40,812 nt of DNA. Origin: Desulfovibrio sp. GTDB lineage: Bacteria > Desulfobacterota > Desulfovibrionia > Desulfovibrionales > Desulfovibrionaceae. A model generated the notes under the pieces. The model was not told the origin of the DNA and ran no database searches. It saw only the letters and a list, made by a program, of their open reading frames with translations. The position numbers were made by a program, and so were the translations under genes. The stretch is from NCBI GenBank assembly GCA_017454325.1, contig JAFTDG010000127.1, positions 1 to 40,812 of the forward strand, written 5' to 3'. This document shows positions 18,292-28,222 of the stretch, in pieces (the first letter of the stretch is position 1; each line of letters begins with the position of its first letter).

Positions 18292-19710
18292 ATGAGAACA
18301 AAAATTGTTGCAACGATTGGCCCCGCTTCCAACAGCAAAGAAAAGCTCTTTGCGCTGGCCGAAGCAGGAGTGAGTGTTTTCCGGCTTAATTTCTCCCATG
18401 GCGCCGCTGCTGATTTTGTCAATATCATCAAAAATATCCGCGAAATTGAACAGGAGCTTGGTCGCCCCATCACCATCATGCAGGATCTTTCCGGTCCGAA
18501 AATCCGCCTTGGTGTCTTGCGTGACGGCAGCATCACTGTAGAAAAAGGTATGCGGCTTTTGCTTGGCCCCACGGACAAATACACCAATGAGGCTCCCTAT
18601 CTTCCCTTTGACCATGCCATCATTCTGGAAAGTCTTGAGCCGGATGACCGCATGGTATTGGCCGACGGCGGGCTGCAGTTCATTGTTGGCGAGCGTCGGG
18701 AAGATGGCCTTGTGGTGCTTGTGGCCAACAATGCAGGCATTGTCACTTCACGCAAGGGCTTAGCTCTGCCGGGCAAGGCTACACGCGTGCGTGCCCTGAC
18801 AGAGAAAGACAAGAAAGACCTTGCCGACGGGCTGCAACTGGGTGTGGACGCCGTGGCTATTTCCTACGTTCAGACGGCTGACGACGTACGCGAGGCCAAA
18901 CAGCTGATCGCCCAATCAGGTCGCAATATTCCTGTAGTGGTCAAGCTGGAACGGCAGAGTGCCGTTGATAACCTTGATGCCATTCTTAAAGAAAAGGATG
19001 TTGTCATGTTTGCCCGTGGCGATCTCGGAGTTGAGTGTCCTCTGCCACTCCTGCCTGCCCTGCAAAAACGCATCATCAGCGCCTGCAACGCGATTTCTAA
19101 GCCGGTCATTGTCGCCACTCAGATGTTACTCTCCATGGTTAACAGCCCCGCTCCCACTCGCGCAGAAACCACTGATGTCGCCAATGCCGTGCTGGATGGC
19201 GCTGATTGTGTAATGCTTTCAGAAGAAACTGCCATGGGCAATTTCCCCGTAGAGACTGTACGCTACATGCGCCGCATTACAGATGAAGCCGAACGTCTGC
19301 TCTTGCAAAACCGCAAGCTGAAAGCGCCGGATGGTGACAAGGGTATTCCAGAATTCCTGGCCTATTCTGCCTGTCTATTAGCTGACAAGGCCGGAGCTAA
19401 GGCTATTGTTTCGCACAGCCTTTCCGGCGCAGCAGCCCGACAGGTCTCTGCCAGACGCCCTCCTCAGGATATCTATGCCCTTACACCTGATCCTGTAGCC
19501 ATGCGTGCCATGAATTTTGTCTGGGGAGTGTCCCCGATCTTTGTTAATGAGCCGGATGTGGAAGAAAGCCACCTTATTCGGGCAGAAAACTTTATCCACA
19601 CCTCGTCTGATTTTGCACCTGGAGAATGTGCTGTGATTACTGCCGGGCAAGTACGAGCAGATTCTTCTGCCCCTCGCGGCACTAACCTCGTCAAGATTTA
19701 TTGGAAATAG
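18292..19710 (+). CDS. pyk: pyruvate kinase
   Basis: Pyruvate kinase transfers phosphate from phosphoenolpyruvate to ADP in the last step of glycolysis. The 472-residue protein starts RTKIVATIGPASNS, has the substrate arginine in FRLNFSHG (Arg31), QDLSGPKIRLG, the catalytic lysine and metal-binding glutamate in VVVKLERQS (Lys218, Glu220), FARGDLGVE (240-248) and the ATQML-(x)n-PTRAETTDVANAVLDG segment, followed by the C-terminal allosteric domain. KLERQSAVDN replaces the more common KIEN form. AAGGA precedes the ATG. It is divergent from mraZ and only 3 bases from the following HD-GYP gene, so the two are probably co-transcribed. Confidence 0.97.
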   Translation: MRTKIVATIGPASNSKEKLFALAEAGVSVFRLNFSHGAAADFVNIIKNIREIEQELGRPITIMQDLSGPKIRLGVLRDGSITVEKGMRLLLGPTDKYTNEAPYLPFDHAIILESLEPDDRMVLADGGLQFIVGERREDGLVVLVANNAGIVTSRKGLALPGKATRVRALTEKDKKDLADGLQLGVDAVAISYVQTADDVREAKQLIAQSGRNIPVVVKLERQSAVDNLDAILKEKDVVMFARGDLGVECPLPLLPALQKRIISACNAISKPVIVATQMLLSMVNSPAPTRAETTDVANAVLDGADCVMLSEETAMGNFPVETVRYMRRITDEAERLLLQNRKLKAPDGDKGIPEFLAYSACLLADKAGAKAIVSHSLSGAAARQVSARRPPQDIYALTPDPVAMRAMNFVWGVSPIFVNEPDVEESHLIRAENFIHTSSDFAPGECAVITAGQVRADSSAPRGTNLVKIYWK

Positions 19711-19713
19711 CTC

Positions 19714-20754
19714 ATGCCTCAGCAGCCACACAACAACCAAAATATCGACGAACAGTATTACCAAATCAGTACTGAAATTCTGTCGAGCTTTCCCAAATAC
19801 CATCCTCCAGTGGATCTCTTCTCCTTCCGTGAGGATATTGCCGTGCTGGCTCCGTATTGCCGCAAGGGCCAACGTTTAAGTAACGAACAAGTGGAGGAGG
19901 TGGCGAGCCTCTGCGCAGAAGGCAATCTTTTTGTTGCTCGTTCGGACCACCACATTTATTCCCGGCATATTGTCAAGCAGCTGGATCTGGTTCTGCAAGA
20001 CGACCATCTCACAGATGCCGAAATCGCTGACATCTGCATTCGTGCACTGCTACTGCGTATGCGCGAGTTTTACACACAACCTGTCAAAGCCATGTTTGAA
20101 CCCCTGTACAAGGACGTGATGGTTGTGACGGAATACCTTTGGGGGGATAAACACCGTATCAATACATTCATGCGCCGTCTCTTCCGCAAGGATGAACAGG
20201 CGCGTCATGCCGTAAACACCATGATAACCGGACTGCGCATCTGGACACATATCACGCCAGAATTCCGCCGCAAAGATCTCGACAGAGTGTCTCTGGCACT
20301 TCTGCTGCATGATATAGGTATGAGTAAGGTGCCACCATTTTTGCTTAAAAAGGCAGGGCCACTGAAGCAGGAGGAAAAAGAAAAGATCATCCCGCATCCC
20401 CTGCTGGGCGCAAAAATGATGCAGAAAACGGATGTGAGTTTTGACGAACTGGTGCATGCCTGCTTCCAACACCATGAACGACTTGACGGCTCAGGGTATC
20501 CACAGCATTCAAAGGATCGCCAGATTACCCGAGTGGGACGTTTAACGGCCGTGGCTGATTCCTATTCAGCCATGATCTGCGAACGTCCATGGCGCAAAGG
20601 CAAGGACATTGTTGCTGCGGCCAAGGAACTGGTAGGGGATCACCAGCGCTATGACCATGAGATGACGAGCGCCCTGCTGGGGGTATTCGCTGCAGGCAAT
20701 TTTGGGGAAATGGTGGATATGGATGCCATTGTTGACACAAAGGAAGCTGAGTAG
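19714..20754 (+). CDS. HD-GYP domain protein, probable cyclic-di-GMP phosphodiesterase
   Basis: The 346-residue cytoplasmic protein has an N-terminal part of about 160 residues that I do not recognise and a C-terminal HD-GYP domain (about 165-335). The metal-site residues are present: HD at 199-200, His228 in PHPLLGAK, HHERLDGSGYP at 253-263 and the ADSYSAMICERPWR helix. HD-GYP proteins hydrolyse cyclic di-GMP through pGpG to GMP. The canonical HDIGK is HDIGMSK here, so the lysine that usually follows the glycine is displaced by two residues, and activity should not be assumed. It starts 3 bases after pyk, with its ribosome site (GGAAATAG) inside the pyk end. It is followed by a hairpin. Confidence 0.88.
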   Translation: MPQQPHNNQNIDEQYYQISTEILSSFPKYHPPVDLFSFREDIAVLAPYCRKGQRLSNEQVEEVASLCAEGNLFVARSDHHIYSRHIVKQLDLVLQDDHLTDAEIADICIRALLLRMREFYTQPVKAMFEPLYKDVMVVTEYLWGDKHRINTFMRRLFRKDEQARHAVNTMITGLRIWTHITPEFRRKDLDRVSLALLLHDIGMSKVPPFLLKKAGPLKQEEKEKIIPHPLLGAKMMQKTDVSFDELVHACFQHHERLDGSGYPQHSKDRQITRVGRLTAVADSYSAMICERPWRKGKDIVAAAKELVGDHQRYDHEMTSALLGVFAAGNFGEMVDMDAIVDTKEAE

Positions 20755-20793
20755 GGTAATTCTCCTGCCTGAAGCATCCATCATAACAACATC

Positions 20794-20828
20794 AAGTCCC
20801 CGGTTACCACAGATGTGACCGGGGACTT
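20794..20828. terminator. hairpin between convergent genes, possible two-way terminator
   Basis: A perfect 11-bp inverted repeat, AAGTCCCCGGT and ACCGGGGACTT, surrounds a 13-base loop that can itself pair CAC with GTG. It lies 40 bases after the HD-GYP stop and 37 bases beyond the end of the convergent lipoprotein gene. No T-run follows on either strand, so the terminator role is inferred from position. Confidence 0.55.
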
Positions 20829-20864
20829 ATGCGAAGAACCGAATGCATTCTCAGGATGGTGCGT

Positions 20865-21101
20865 TCAACGTTTTTCCTGACTATGCCCTACAATACCACC
20901 GGCCAGAGCCCCGACTGCGGCACCGGTTAGAGCTCCCCAGCCCGCATATCCACCTGCAATGGCCGCTATGCCCGCGCCACCCAACGCGCCAATGGCAGCC
21001 CCACTTGCGACCCCCTGCTGCGTTCTGCTCATATTAGTGCAGCCAAGGGTTCCGCCGGCACACAAGGTAACCAACAGGCCAACAATCACTATCTTTTTCA
21101 T
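20865..21101 (-). CDS. small glycine-zipper lipoprotein
   Basis: The 78-residue product has a lipoprotein signal peptide with a lipobox TLGC, so Cys21 would be lipidated. The mature part is a glycine zipper: GAAIGALGGAGIAAIAGGYAG followed by ALTGAAVGALAGGIVG, two Gly/Ala-rich hydrophobic segments of the kind that pair tightly in membranes, ending HSQEKR. Members of the glycine-zipper superfamily occur as small outer-membrane lipoproteins of poorly known function. The ATG at 21101 has AGGAG upstream. It starts 26 bases after the end of the secreted-protein gene on the same strand, so they are probably one operon. Confidence 0.85.
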   Translation of the reverse strand: MKKIVIVGLLVTLCAGGTLGCTNMSRTQQGVASGAAIGALGGAGIAAIAGGYAGWGALTGAAVGALAGGIVGHSQEKR

Positions 21102-21127
21102 AGTCGTATCTCCTAATCACAGGGGGG

Positions 21128-21559
21128 CTATTTCTTCACACGAAGACGATGAACAATGACTTCATACCAGATGACGGCCATCACAGGCCGCTGCAGCTGG
21201 TCGGGATGTGCAGCATACCAGGCATCAACCTGCCTTGCGAGTTCTTCGCGAGGCACATCCTTGAAAGCCTGCATCCAGCCTTTTTCAAAGGGTGAGAGCG
21301 TATAGACAGGCTTTTTCCCTTCCTTGACAGCTTCTTCTGTTATTTCTGCATTGACAAAATGCTCAACGGCAATGGCGCTTTCAACGCCAAACAAAAAGGC
21401 TAATTTTTCAGTCTCTGTAGAGTGTTGCCATAACACACCTGTGAACTGGTCAACAGGGTTCGAGGGCGCGCCCGCTTGCAATTTTTCCGCAGAAATTGCA
21501 GGCGTGCCTACAAGAATTAACGCGCAACACAGGGCAAAGCCAAAGAAATAATTTTTCAC
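21128..21559 (-). CDS. secreted protein of unknown function
   Basis: The 143-residue product has a clear Sec signal peptide ending near PAISA|EK (about residue 24), so it is probably periplasmic. The mature part is helical in character, with TGVLWQHSTETEKLAFLFGV, LSPFEKGWMQAFKDV, VDAWYAAHPDQLQRPV and AVIWYEVI; I see no cysteine pair or catalytic motif in it. It reads like a conserved family, but I cannot give a function. The start is a GTG at 21559 with AAGGAG about 9 bases upstream. It precedes the glycine-zipper lipoprotein by 26 bases. Confidence 0.8.
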   Translation of the reverse strand: MKNYFFGFALCCALILVGTPAISAEKLQAGAPSNPVDQFTGVLWQHSTETEKLAFLFGVESAIAVEHFVNAEITEEAVKEGKKPVYTLSPFEKGWMQAFKDVPREELARQVDAWYAAHPDQLQRPVMAVIWYEVIVHRLRVKK

Positions 21560-21660
21560 GTTTTAACTCCTTTTATAGCGTTAGTACACAGAAGGCAAAG
21601 AGATTTCACCTTTTTTCAGCGTAATTATGAAGACATATCATCTGTACTTGTCTCCATCCA

Positions 21661-22788
21661 TCAAGCTGTTGCCTCTTGCATTAGCCTGCTGAAACGTGTG
21701 AACAAATACTGTCCGTCGTGAGGGCCTGCGGCAGCCTCTGGGTGATACTGTACACTCATGACTGGCAGTGTCTTGTGGCACAGCCCTTCCAAAGTGCCGT
21801 CGTTGAGATTGATATGCGTGGGCTCCACATCATGCACGCCGTCAATCACCACATGAAAGCCGTGGTTTTGTGAAGAAATCTCAATGCGCCCCGTAGTAAG
21901 ATCCTTCACGGGATGATTACAGCCATGGTGTCCGAATTTGAGTTTGTCTGTCGTACCCCCAAGAGCATGTCCGATCAGTTGATGGCCAAGGCAAATTCCT
22001 GTAACCGGAAACATGGTCACAAGCTCTCGCACAATCGCAATCTCTGCCGTCAGTGTGGCCGGATCTCCAGGACCATTGGAAAGAAATACTCCTCTGGCAC
22101 CACTGGCCTTAGCCTGTTGCGCAGTGAATGTAGGCGGTACGGCCAGGGGCTCAAACCCAGCCTCGCACAGACAGCGCAAGATATTCCACTTTATGCCAAA
22201 ATCGTAAACCAAAAGAGGAAAGCCAGCTCCCAGCCAGGCATAGCGACCATCAGCATCAAGCTGCACTTCCTGCGGATGGTTATCCTGCCAGGCATAAGGA
22301 TTTTTTGCCGCCACAAAGGGCACAAGATTACGGCCCTTCATGGTAGGTTGTTCAAGTACTTTTTGTTGTAATGCCTGCGGATTAAGCTCCTTTGTGGAAA
22401 TCATTCCGCGCATGGCCCCGTGACAGCGCAAATGCCGTGTAAGAGCCCGAGTATCAAGTCTTTCCATACCCGGGGTTCCAAATTTTTGTAAAAAACGCGG
22501 CAATGGCATGGTCGATTGCCAATTGGAAGGTCGCCTGCAGCACTCTTTGACAAGAAAGGCGCTGCAATGCACGCGGGCAGATTCCATATCCTTGGGGCAT
22601 ACGCCGTAATTCCCCACAAGCGGGTAGGTCATGCAGACCATTTGCCCATAATATGACGGATCGGTCAGCACTTCCTGATAGCCAGTCATGCCCGTAGTGA
22701 AAATCACTTCTCCACCAGTTTCAAACTCTCCCGTGAAGGAGCGACCTTCCAGTGCAAATCCGTCTTCCAGCACAAGCAATGCTTTCAT
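21661..22788 (-). CDS. carA: carbamoyl-phosphate synthase small (glutaminase) subunit
   Basis: CarA hydrolyses glutamine and channels ammonia to CarB for carbamoyl phosphate, the precursor of pyrimidines and arginine. The 375-residue protein has the CPSase N-terminal domain ([35 protein letters not shown]) and a class I glutamine amidotransferase domain with nucleophile Cys266 in GICLGHQ and the His349/Glu351 pair in QYHPEA. The ATG at 22788 was chosen because it starts the conserved [10 protein letters not shown] and has GGGGATAAGG upstream; a longer frame would extend into carB. It starts 4 bases after the carB stop, the reverse of the common carA-carB order. Confidence 0.97.
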   Translation of the reverse strand: MKALLVLEDGFALEGRSFTGEFETGGEVIFTTGMTGYQEVLTDPSYYGQMVCMTYPLVGNYGVCPKDMESARVHCSAFLVKECCRRPSNWQSTMPLPRFLQKFGTPGMERLDTRALTRHLRCHGAMRGMISTKELNPQALQQKVLEQPTMKGRNLVPFVAAKNPYAWQDNHPQEVQLDADGRYAWLGAGFPLLVYDFGIKWNILRCLCEAGFEPLAVPPTFTAQQAKASGARGVFLSNGPGDPATLTAEIAIVRELVTMFPVTGICLGHQLIGHALGGTTDKLKFGHHGCNHPVKDLTTGRIEISSQNHGFHVVIDGVHDVEPTHINLNDGTLEGLCHKTLPVMSVQYHPEAAAGPHDGQYLFTRFSRLMQEATA

Positions 22789-22792
22789 AACC

Positions 22793-25700
22793 TTATCCCC
22801 GTGACTCTCGTGCGTAATATTCCTGCAGACTCTCCACATGCGTTTCTTCCCGTCGCGAACCGATGGCAGTGGCCGTGGCACGGGCAGCCGCAAGGGTTGT
22901 ACAGTACGGCACCTTGTACATCAGAGCCGCGTGACGGATGGCCTTGGAGTCCTTGGCGGAATGCTTGCCAGAGGGCGTATTGATAACCAACGCGACCTCG
23001 TGGTTGATGAGAAGATCCACAATATTGGGCCGGCCCTCCCATGCCTTGCGAACCTCCTCAACAGTAATACCGTTTTGCTTAAGCACTGCGGCAGTGCCAC
23101 GCGTTGCCAAAAGATGGAAACCCAGGTCGGCAAACATTCTTGCCACTTCCGGCAAATACGGTTTGTCCCGGTCATTGACAGAAAGAAACAACTTGCCCCC
23201 CTGTGGCGGCACTTGCCCTGCACCAAGCTGGCTCTTGAGAAAAGCTGTCCCGAAGTCTGGCCCCATGCCCATGACCTCGCCAGTGGAATGCATCTCTGGA
23301 CCCAGTATGACATCAACCCCGGGGAAGCGACGGAAGGGCATGACCGCTTCCTTCACACAAGTAAAGCCGCCCTTGTGCATGCTCCAGGGATCCAGTTCCT
23401 CAAGAGTTTTACCAAGCATGATCTGAGTAGCCATGTGGGCCAGGGGTACTCCAGTAGCTTTGGACACAAAAGGTACTGTGCGTGATGCGCGTGGATTCAC
23501 TTCCAGTATGTAAACATCGTCTCCCTTGATGGCAAACTGGATATTCATCAGTCCCACCACTCTGAGTTCGCGTGCCAGGGCCTCGGCCTGCGCGGCAATA
23601 AGAGCAACATGATCATAAGAAAGCGAATATGGGGGCAATACACAGGCCGAATCCCCGGAGTGGATGCCTGCCTCTTCAATATGTTCCATGATACCGGCCA
23701 CATATACATCACTGCCATCCGACAGCACATCAACATCCACTTCCACAGCATGCTCGAGAAACTTGTCTATAAGGATGGGATGCTCCGGTTTCTGCGGCAC
23801 TTGCGCACGAAAATACTCCATTAACTCCGTTGCATCATAGACAACGGCCATGGCCCGACCGCCCAGCACGTAACTTGGGCGCACCACCACAGGATATGTG
23901 ATGCGTTCAGCCACTGCCAGGGCGTCTTCCAAGCTCATGGCCGTACCATTGGAGGGCTGCAGCAATCCCAATTTTTCGATAAGAGCCTGAAAACGCTCAC
24001 GGTCTTCCGCACGATCTATGGCATCCGGACTTGTACCAAGAATGGGCACCCCCGCACGCATGAGGGGTACTGCCAGGTTTAACGGCGTCTGTCCGCCAAA
24101 CTGTACAATCACACCTTCGGGATGCTCTTTTTCCACAATGTTCATGACATCTTCAAAAGTTAACGGCTCAAAATAGAGACGATCTGAAGTGTCATAGTCT
24201 GTGGAGACTGTTTCTGGATTGGAATTGACCATGATGGCCATAATCCCTGCTTCCCTCAAAGCAAAAGAGGCATGACAGCAGCAGTAGTCAAACTCAATGC
24301 CCTGGCCGATACGGTTCGGTCCGCCGCCAAGAATGAGTACCTTGCGGCGATCTTCAACCTTGAGTTCATCACCATGCTCATATGTGGAATAAAAATACGG
24401 GGTATACGCTTCAAACTCAGCTGCGCAGGTATCTACAAGATAATATGTGGGCAAGATGCCTGTTTCCTTGCGCAGGCGGCGAATATCATCCTCCGGCCTT
24501 TTCCACATACTGGCCAGCTGGCGGTCGGAAAAACCGTATTCCTTAGCATCACGCAGCACCTCAGCCAGTTCTGGATTAGCGGCCGTCATGTCATTAGCCA
24601 GACCGAAATCGCTTATCCGGCGTTCCATGCAGACAATATCCTGTATCTGTCGGATAAACCAGGGATCGATGCCTGAAGCAGCAAAAATATCCTCTTCACT
24701 GATACCGGCAAGCACGGCCTGGCGCAGCATAAAGATACGACGCGAATTGGGGCGATGCAGGGCTTCAAGAATAGTCTCTCGGTCTGGCAGATCCTCGCGA
24801 AAAGCTGAACCCAGCCCTGTTGCGCCAATTTCCATGGAACGCAGGCCCTTCTGCAGAGCCTCCTTAAATGTTCGTCCAATGCTCATGGCTTCACCAACAC
24901 TTTTCATGGAGGTGGTCAGCTCATCCTTGGCACCTGGAAATTTTTCAAAGGTAAAACGGGGAATCTTGACAACACAATAATCAATCGCAGGCTCAAAACT
25001 GGCTGCGGTTTCCCGGGTGATGTCATTGCGCAGTTCATCCAGAGTGTATCCTACAGCCAGCTTGGCGGCTATTTTGGCAATGGGGAAACCCGTCGCCTTT
25101 GAGGCCAACGCCGAAGAACGCGATACCCGTGGATTCATCTCAATAACAACGATGTCGCCATTGGCGGGATTGATTCCAAACTGCACATTGCTGCCGCCTG
25201 TCTCCACACCGATTTCGCGCATAATGGCAATAGAGGCGTCCCGCAACTTCTGGTACTCATCATCTGTAATGGTCTGCACCGGGGCAACGGTGATGGAATC
25301 CCCGGTATGCACCCCCATAGGATCAAGATTTTCGATGGAACATACGATGACGCAATTATCCTTGATATCGCGCATCACTTCCATTTCAATTTCTTTCCAA
25401 CCCAGCACGCTCTGCTCTATCATCACTTCAGACGCAGGGCTGGCCGCCAGGCCTTCTGCAGCCACAGCCTCCAGATCAGCAAGATTGTAGGCCACGCCTC
25501 CCCCGGTCCCTCCCAGGGTGAAGGCTGGCCGCACAATCAGGGGGAAAGGCAATATATTGCCCAAACGGTGTACATCATCCATGTTGTGCGCAATGCCACT
25601 GGCAGGCACCTTTAAGCCAATATGCTCCATAGCCGCACGAAAGAGTTCACGACTTTCTGCCTTCTCAATAACTTCAGCACGCGCACCAATAAGTTCTACC

Positions 25701-26035
25701 CCGCATTCTGACAAAACGCCGCTCTTGGCAAGGCCAAGGGCGGCGTTCAAGGCCGTTTGTCCACCTAGCGTAGGCAACAGGGCATCAGGCCGTTCCTTGC
25801 GAATAATGGCCGCCAACGTTTCATGCTCTATGGGTTCCACATAGGTTGCATCAGCCATATGCGGATCTGTCATTATTGTGGCCGGGTTGGAATTGACCAA
25901 CACGACCTCATAGCCTTCTTCCTTGAGGGCTTTCACTGCCTGGGAGCCAGAGTAGTCAAACTCGCACCCCTGACCGATGACAATGGGACCCGCGCCGATG
26001 ACAAGAATCTTATGCAAATCCGTACGGTTGGGCAT
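22793..26035 (-). CDS. carB: carbamoyl-phosphate synthase large subunit
   Basis: CarB makes carbamoyl phosphate from ammonia, bicarbonate and two ATP. The 1080-residue protein is full length, with the two homologous ATP-grasp halves (about 1-400 and 555-935, each with an NSNPxT motif near its start and an ExNPRxSR/ASR motif later), an oligomerisation region between them, and the C-terminal MGS-like allosteric domain (about 940-1070) that in other bacteria binds UMP and ornithine. The ATG at 26035 has AGGAATGA upstream. It is followed after 4 bases by carA and preceded by a 161-base gap after the SPOR gene. Confidence 0.98.
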   Translation of the reverse strand: MPNRTDLHKILVIGAGPIVIGQGCEFDYSGSQAVKALKEEGYEVVLVNSNPATIMTDPHMADATYVEPIEHETLAAIIRKERPDALLPTLGGQTALNAALGLAKSGVLSECGVELIGARAEVIEKAESRELFRAAMEHIGLKVPASGIAHNMDDVHRLGNILPFPLIVRPAFTLGGTGGGVAYNLADLEAVAAEGLAASPASEVMIEQSVLGWKEIEMEVMRDIKDNCVIVCSIENLDPMGVHTGDSITVAPVQTITDDEYQKLRDASIAIMREIGVETGGSNVQFGINPANGDIVVIEMNPRVSRSSALASKATGFPIAKIAAKLAVGYTLDELRNDITRETAASFEPAIDYCVVKIPRFTFEKFPGAKDELTTSMKSVGEAMSIGRTFKEALQKGLRSMEIGATGLGSAFREDLPDRETILEALHRPNSRRIFMLRQAVLAGISEEDIFAASGIDPWFIRQIQDIVCMERRISDFGLANDMTAANPELAEVLRDAKEYGFSDRQLASMWKRPEDDIRRLRKETGILPTYYLVDTCAAEFEAYTPYFYSTYEHGDELKVEDRRKVLILGGGPNRIGQGIEFDYCCCHASFALREAGIMAIMVNSNPETVSTDYDTSDRLYFEPLTFEDVMNIVEKEHPEGVIVQFGGQTPLNLAVPLMRAGVPILGTSPDAIDRAEDRERFQALIEKLGLLQPSNGTAMSLEDALAVAERITYPVVVRPSYVLGGRAMAVVYDATELMEYFRAQVPQKPEHPILIDKFLEHAVEVDVDVLSDGSDVYVAGIMEHIEEAGIHSGDSACVLPPYSLSYDHVALIAAQAEALARELRVVGLMNIQFAIKGDDVYILEVNPRASRTVPFVSKATGVPLAHMATQIMLGKTLEELDPWSMHKGGFTCVKEAVMPFRRFPGVDVILGPEMHSTGEVMGMGPDFGTAFLKSQLGAGQVPPQGGKLFLSVNDRDKPYLPEVARMFADLGFHLLATRGTAAVLKQNGITVEEVRKAWEGRPNIVDLLINHEVALVINTPSGKHSAKDSKAIRHAALMYKVPYCTTLAAARATATAIGSRREETHVESLQEYYARESRG

Positions 26036-26105
26036 TATTCATTCCTGCAGATTAAGAATAGTAGAAAAACGAACGAATAACAGACTATTTGATATAAAAC
26101 GATTA

Positions 26106-26134
26106 TTTTTAGCCCATACAACACAAAAAATCAA
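26106..26134 (-). promoter_or_regulatory. weak carB-carA promoter candidate
   Basis: On the minus strand TTGATT (26129-26134) and TAAAAA (26106-26111) are 17 bases apart in an AT-rich 161-base gap upstream of carB. Each box has four of six consensus bases, so this is only a candidate. I saw no recognisable pyrimidine riboswitch or attenuator hairpin. Confidence 0.3.
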
Positions 26135-26196
26135 GATAGGGCTGAAAACGAACATGTTTTTCACTAGCAGTTACAAAAGTACTTAGGCACATGACA

Positions 26197-26922
26197 TTAC
26201 GGCTGCAGCACTTGTTTGCGGCTACGCTGTATGGGCTTGCCCAGACCAAGGCTTTCAGCAGCCCGAAGCACTTCTGTGGCACGGCTCTCGTCACCACGCA
26301 AAAGCACAAGAACTACATACAACTTGCCAGAGCGCTGCATGCGGGTGCGCAATCCCCGACCTTCAAGCCGTTGACGCACAGCATCTACACTTTCCTCGTC
26401 CTTGAATGCAGCCATCTGAAAAACATAATCATACATAACTGGAAGCGCTTCATTGACAGTATCAGTCAATGCCGCAGACGATTGCGATGGTGCAGCCCTT
26501 TCTTGCCCTCCATCTCCATCCTGCGTTGCAGCTCGGGGTACTGCTGCAGGGGCTTGTGCCGCAGGCTTCTCCTGAGCAGGCTTTTCAGGAGGCACAGGTT
26601 TCATGACAAAACCAGGGCCGGACGTTTCATTGCGTAGCACCCGTGAAAATCGCAATTCCTCAGGCGCTAATATTTTCTGTGCTGAAGTATCCTCTGCAGG
26701 CACGGCTGCTTCATCTTTTGCTGCTGATCTTTCGTCCCCTTGCGGAACCGCCGTTTCCCCATGTATTTCAGGATGGTCATGCCAATACCCGCGTCCCGTC
26801 ATAACGCCACCAAGATAGGCCAGCACAATAGCCATAAGTACTAAAAACGTGACAGCGAGCAGCGTTGTGAATTGCAAAATCAGATAGGGCTTCTCAACTG
26901 GTTTCTGGGAAGCGGACGACAT
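26197..26922 (-). CDS. SPOR-domain membrane protein
   Basis: The 241-residue product has a short cytoplasmic start, one membrane segment at about residues 13-41, a long low-complexity Pro/Ala/Glu-rich periplasmic linker, and a C-terminal SPOR domain (about 163-240: YVFQMAAFKDEESVDAVRQRL, then VVLVLLRGDESRATEVLRAAESLG). SPOR domains bind denuded glycan strands and are common in septal proteins such as FtsN and DedD, so a division or septal wall role is plausible, but it is not FtsN by sequence alone. The ATG at 26922 follows GAGGAG. It lies upstream of carB on the same strand. Confidence 0.85.
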   Translation of the reverse strand: MSSASQKPVEKPYLILQFTTLLAVTFLVLMAIVLAYLGGVMTGRGYWHDHPEIHGETAVPQGDERSAAKDEAAVPAEDTSAQKILAPEELRFSRVLRNETSGPGFVMKPVPPEKPAQEKPAAQAPAAVPRAATQDGDGGQERAAPSQSSAALTDTVNEALPVMYDYVFQMAAFKDEESVDAVRQRLEGRGLRTRMQRSGKLYVVLVLLRGDESRATEVLRAAESLGLGKPIQRSRKQVLQP

Positions 26923-27212
26923 GGTATACTCCTCAATTTCTCGGGACGAAAACCTGTGGGCAGTCAGCATACCAACCAGAAAGATAGCCGTAAAGAGTGC
27001 CAGGCGAGCTTAAGGTATCAATAAAAGCCTTCAGGAGAATATATTTTTTTTCAAAATTGCGGTTGCATTTTGGCTGGCAAGTCACGTAAACTTACTTCAG
27101 ATTTGATGCGGGTGAATCGGGCCTTCTGTAAGAATTCACTATAGGAAAACTATAGGGAACAAGATGGAACCCGGTCAGAGTCCAATGATTTCCACTATGG
27201 GAGGTTTTAGGA
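26923..27212. other. divergent region between the SPOR gene and dctP
   Basis: The 290 bases must hold the start signals for both genes. Near dctP there are two copies of ACTATAGG 11 bases apart (27138-27145 and 27149-27156) and a third related ACTATGGG at 27194-27201, just before the ribosome site. I see no confident -35/-10 pair. Confidence 0.4.
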
Positions 27213-28211
27213 ATGAAACGTATCGTTGCACTGCTTGCCGTCATGGGTATGGTCTGCGGCATGGCGTTCACCTTTGCACCAAAGGCCGATGCTGCAACCA
27301 CCATCAGGATCGCCGGCATGAAACCTGAAGGCGAACCTGAAACGATTGGCATGCACAAGTTTGGTGAGTATCTTGAACAGCTTTCCAATGGCAAGTACAA
27401 GGTGCAGGTTATCCCTAACAGCTTGGCCGGCAAGGAAGACAAATACATTGCCGACACACGCCGTGGTGCTCTGCAGATGTGTGCCACGGGCACGCAGACC
27501 TCTGCCATTCATCCCGCCATGGCCATGCTGGAAACACCCATGTTGTTTGACAACCTGGATCACGCCAAGCGCGCTATGAATGGCGGCAAGACATTCCAGT
27601 TAATCAACGAAGGTTTCCCGGAAAAATCCGGTCTGCGCACCATGAACGCTTTTCCTCTGGGATTCCGTCATTTCTATACCCGCAAGCCCCTGAAAAGCAT
27701 CGCTGACCTCAAGGGCCTGAAGATGCGCGTTCCCAATATTACCCTGTATACGACCTTCGCCAAAGAATGCGGCATTAGCGGTCAGGCCATGCCCTTTGCG
27801 GAAGTTATGACCTCTCTTGACCAAGGTGTTATCGACGGTGGCGACAGCCCGCTGGCCGATATTGTCAGCACCAAGATGTACGAAAAAGCTCCTGAAATCA
27901 CACTTTCCGGTCACATTCTGGTTATCCATTGCCTGTACATCAATGAAAAATTCTACCAGTCCCTGCCTGCACAGGATAAGAAGTGGTTTGATGAGGCTGC
28001 CAAGCGCTCCGCTGACGATCTGTGGGAAATGATGAAGGGAATAGATGAGAAGGCCAGGCAGACAATTCTTGCCAATAATGGCCATATCACCACTCCCGAT
28101 GAGGCGTTCCGCAACCACCTCAAGGAAGCCGCAAAACGTACCTGGAAGCTCTTCTACGACACAGTGCCCAACGCCAAGGAAATTCTGGCAAGCGCTGAAG
28201 CCTACAAATAA
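27213..28211 (+). CDS. dctP: TRAP transporter solute-binding protein, DctP family
   Basis: This is the periplasmic binding protein of a tripartite ATP-independent periplasmic transporter. The 332-residue precursor has a signal peptide ending at about KADA|ATT (residue 27). The mature part begins with the typical TTIRIAGMKPEGEP strand and has LKGLKMRVPN, whose Arg172 corresponds to the family arginine that grips the substrate carboxylate, and LDQGVIDGGDSPLADI. The ligand cannot be read from sequence; an organic acid is the usual kind. GGGAGG and AGGA precede the ATG. A strong hairpin separates it from dctQ. Confidence 0.95.
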   Translation: MKRIVALLAVMGMVCGMAFTFAPKADAATTIRIAGMKPEGEPETIGMHKFGEYLEQLSNGKYKVQVIPNSLAGKEDKYIADTRRGALQMCATGTQTSAIHPAMAMLETPMLFDNLDHAKRAMNGGKTFQLINEGFPEKSGLRTMNAFPLGFRHFYTRKPLKSIADLKGLKMRVPNITLYTTFAKECGISGQAMPFAEVMTSLDQGVIDGGDSPLADIVSTKMYEKAPEITLSGHILVIHCLYINEKFYQSLPAQDKKWFDEAAKRSADDLWEMMKGIDEKARQTILANNGHITTPDEAFRNHLKEAAKRTWKLFYDTVPNAKEILASAEAYK

Positions 28212-28222
28212 CCGTGTTTAAC

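Noticed and set aside
19378..19872. 164-codon open frame antisense to the end of pyk and the start of the HD-GYP gene
   Set aside because: It crosses two real genes, lacks a ribosome site and has no recognisable domain.
27050..27066. Sigma-54-like pattern (GG-N10-GC) upstream of dctP
   Set aside because: Only the spacing fits; the -24 and -12 cores are poor, and one such match is expected by chance.
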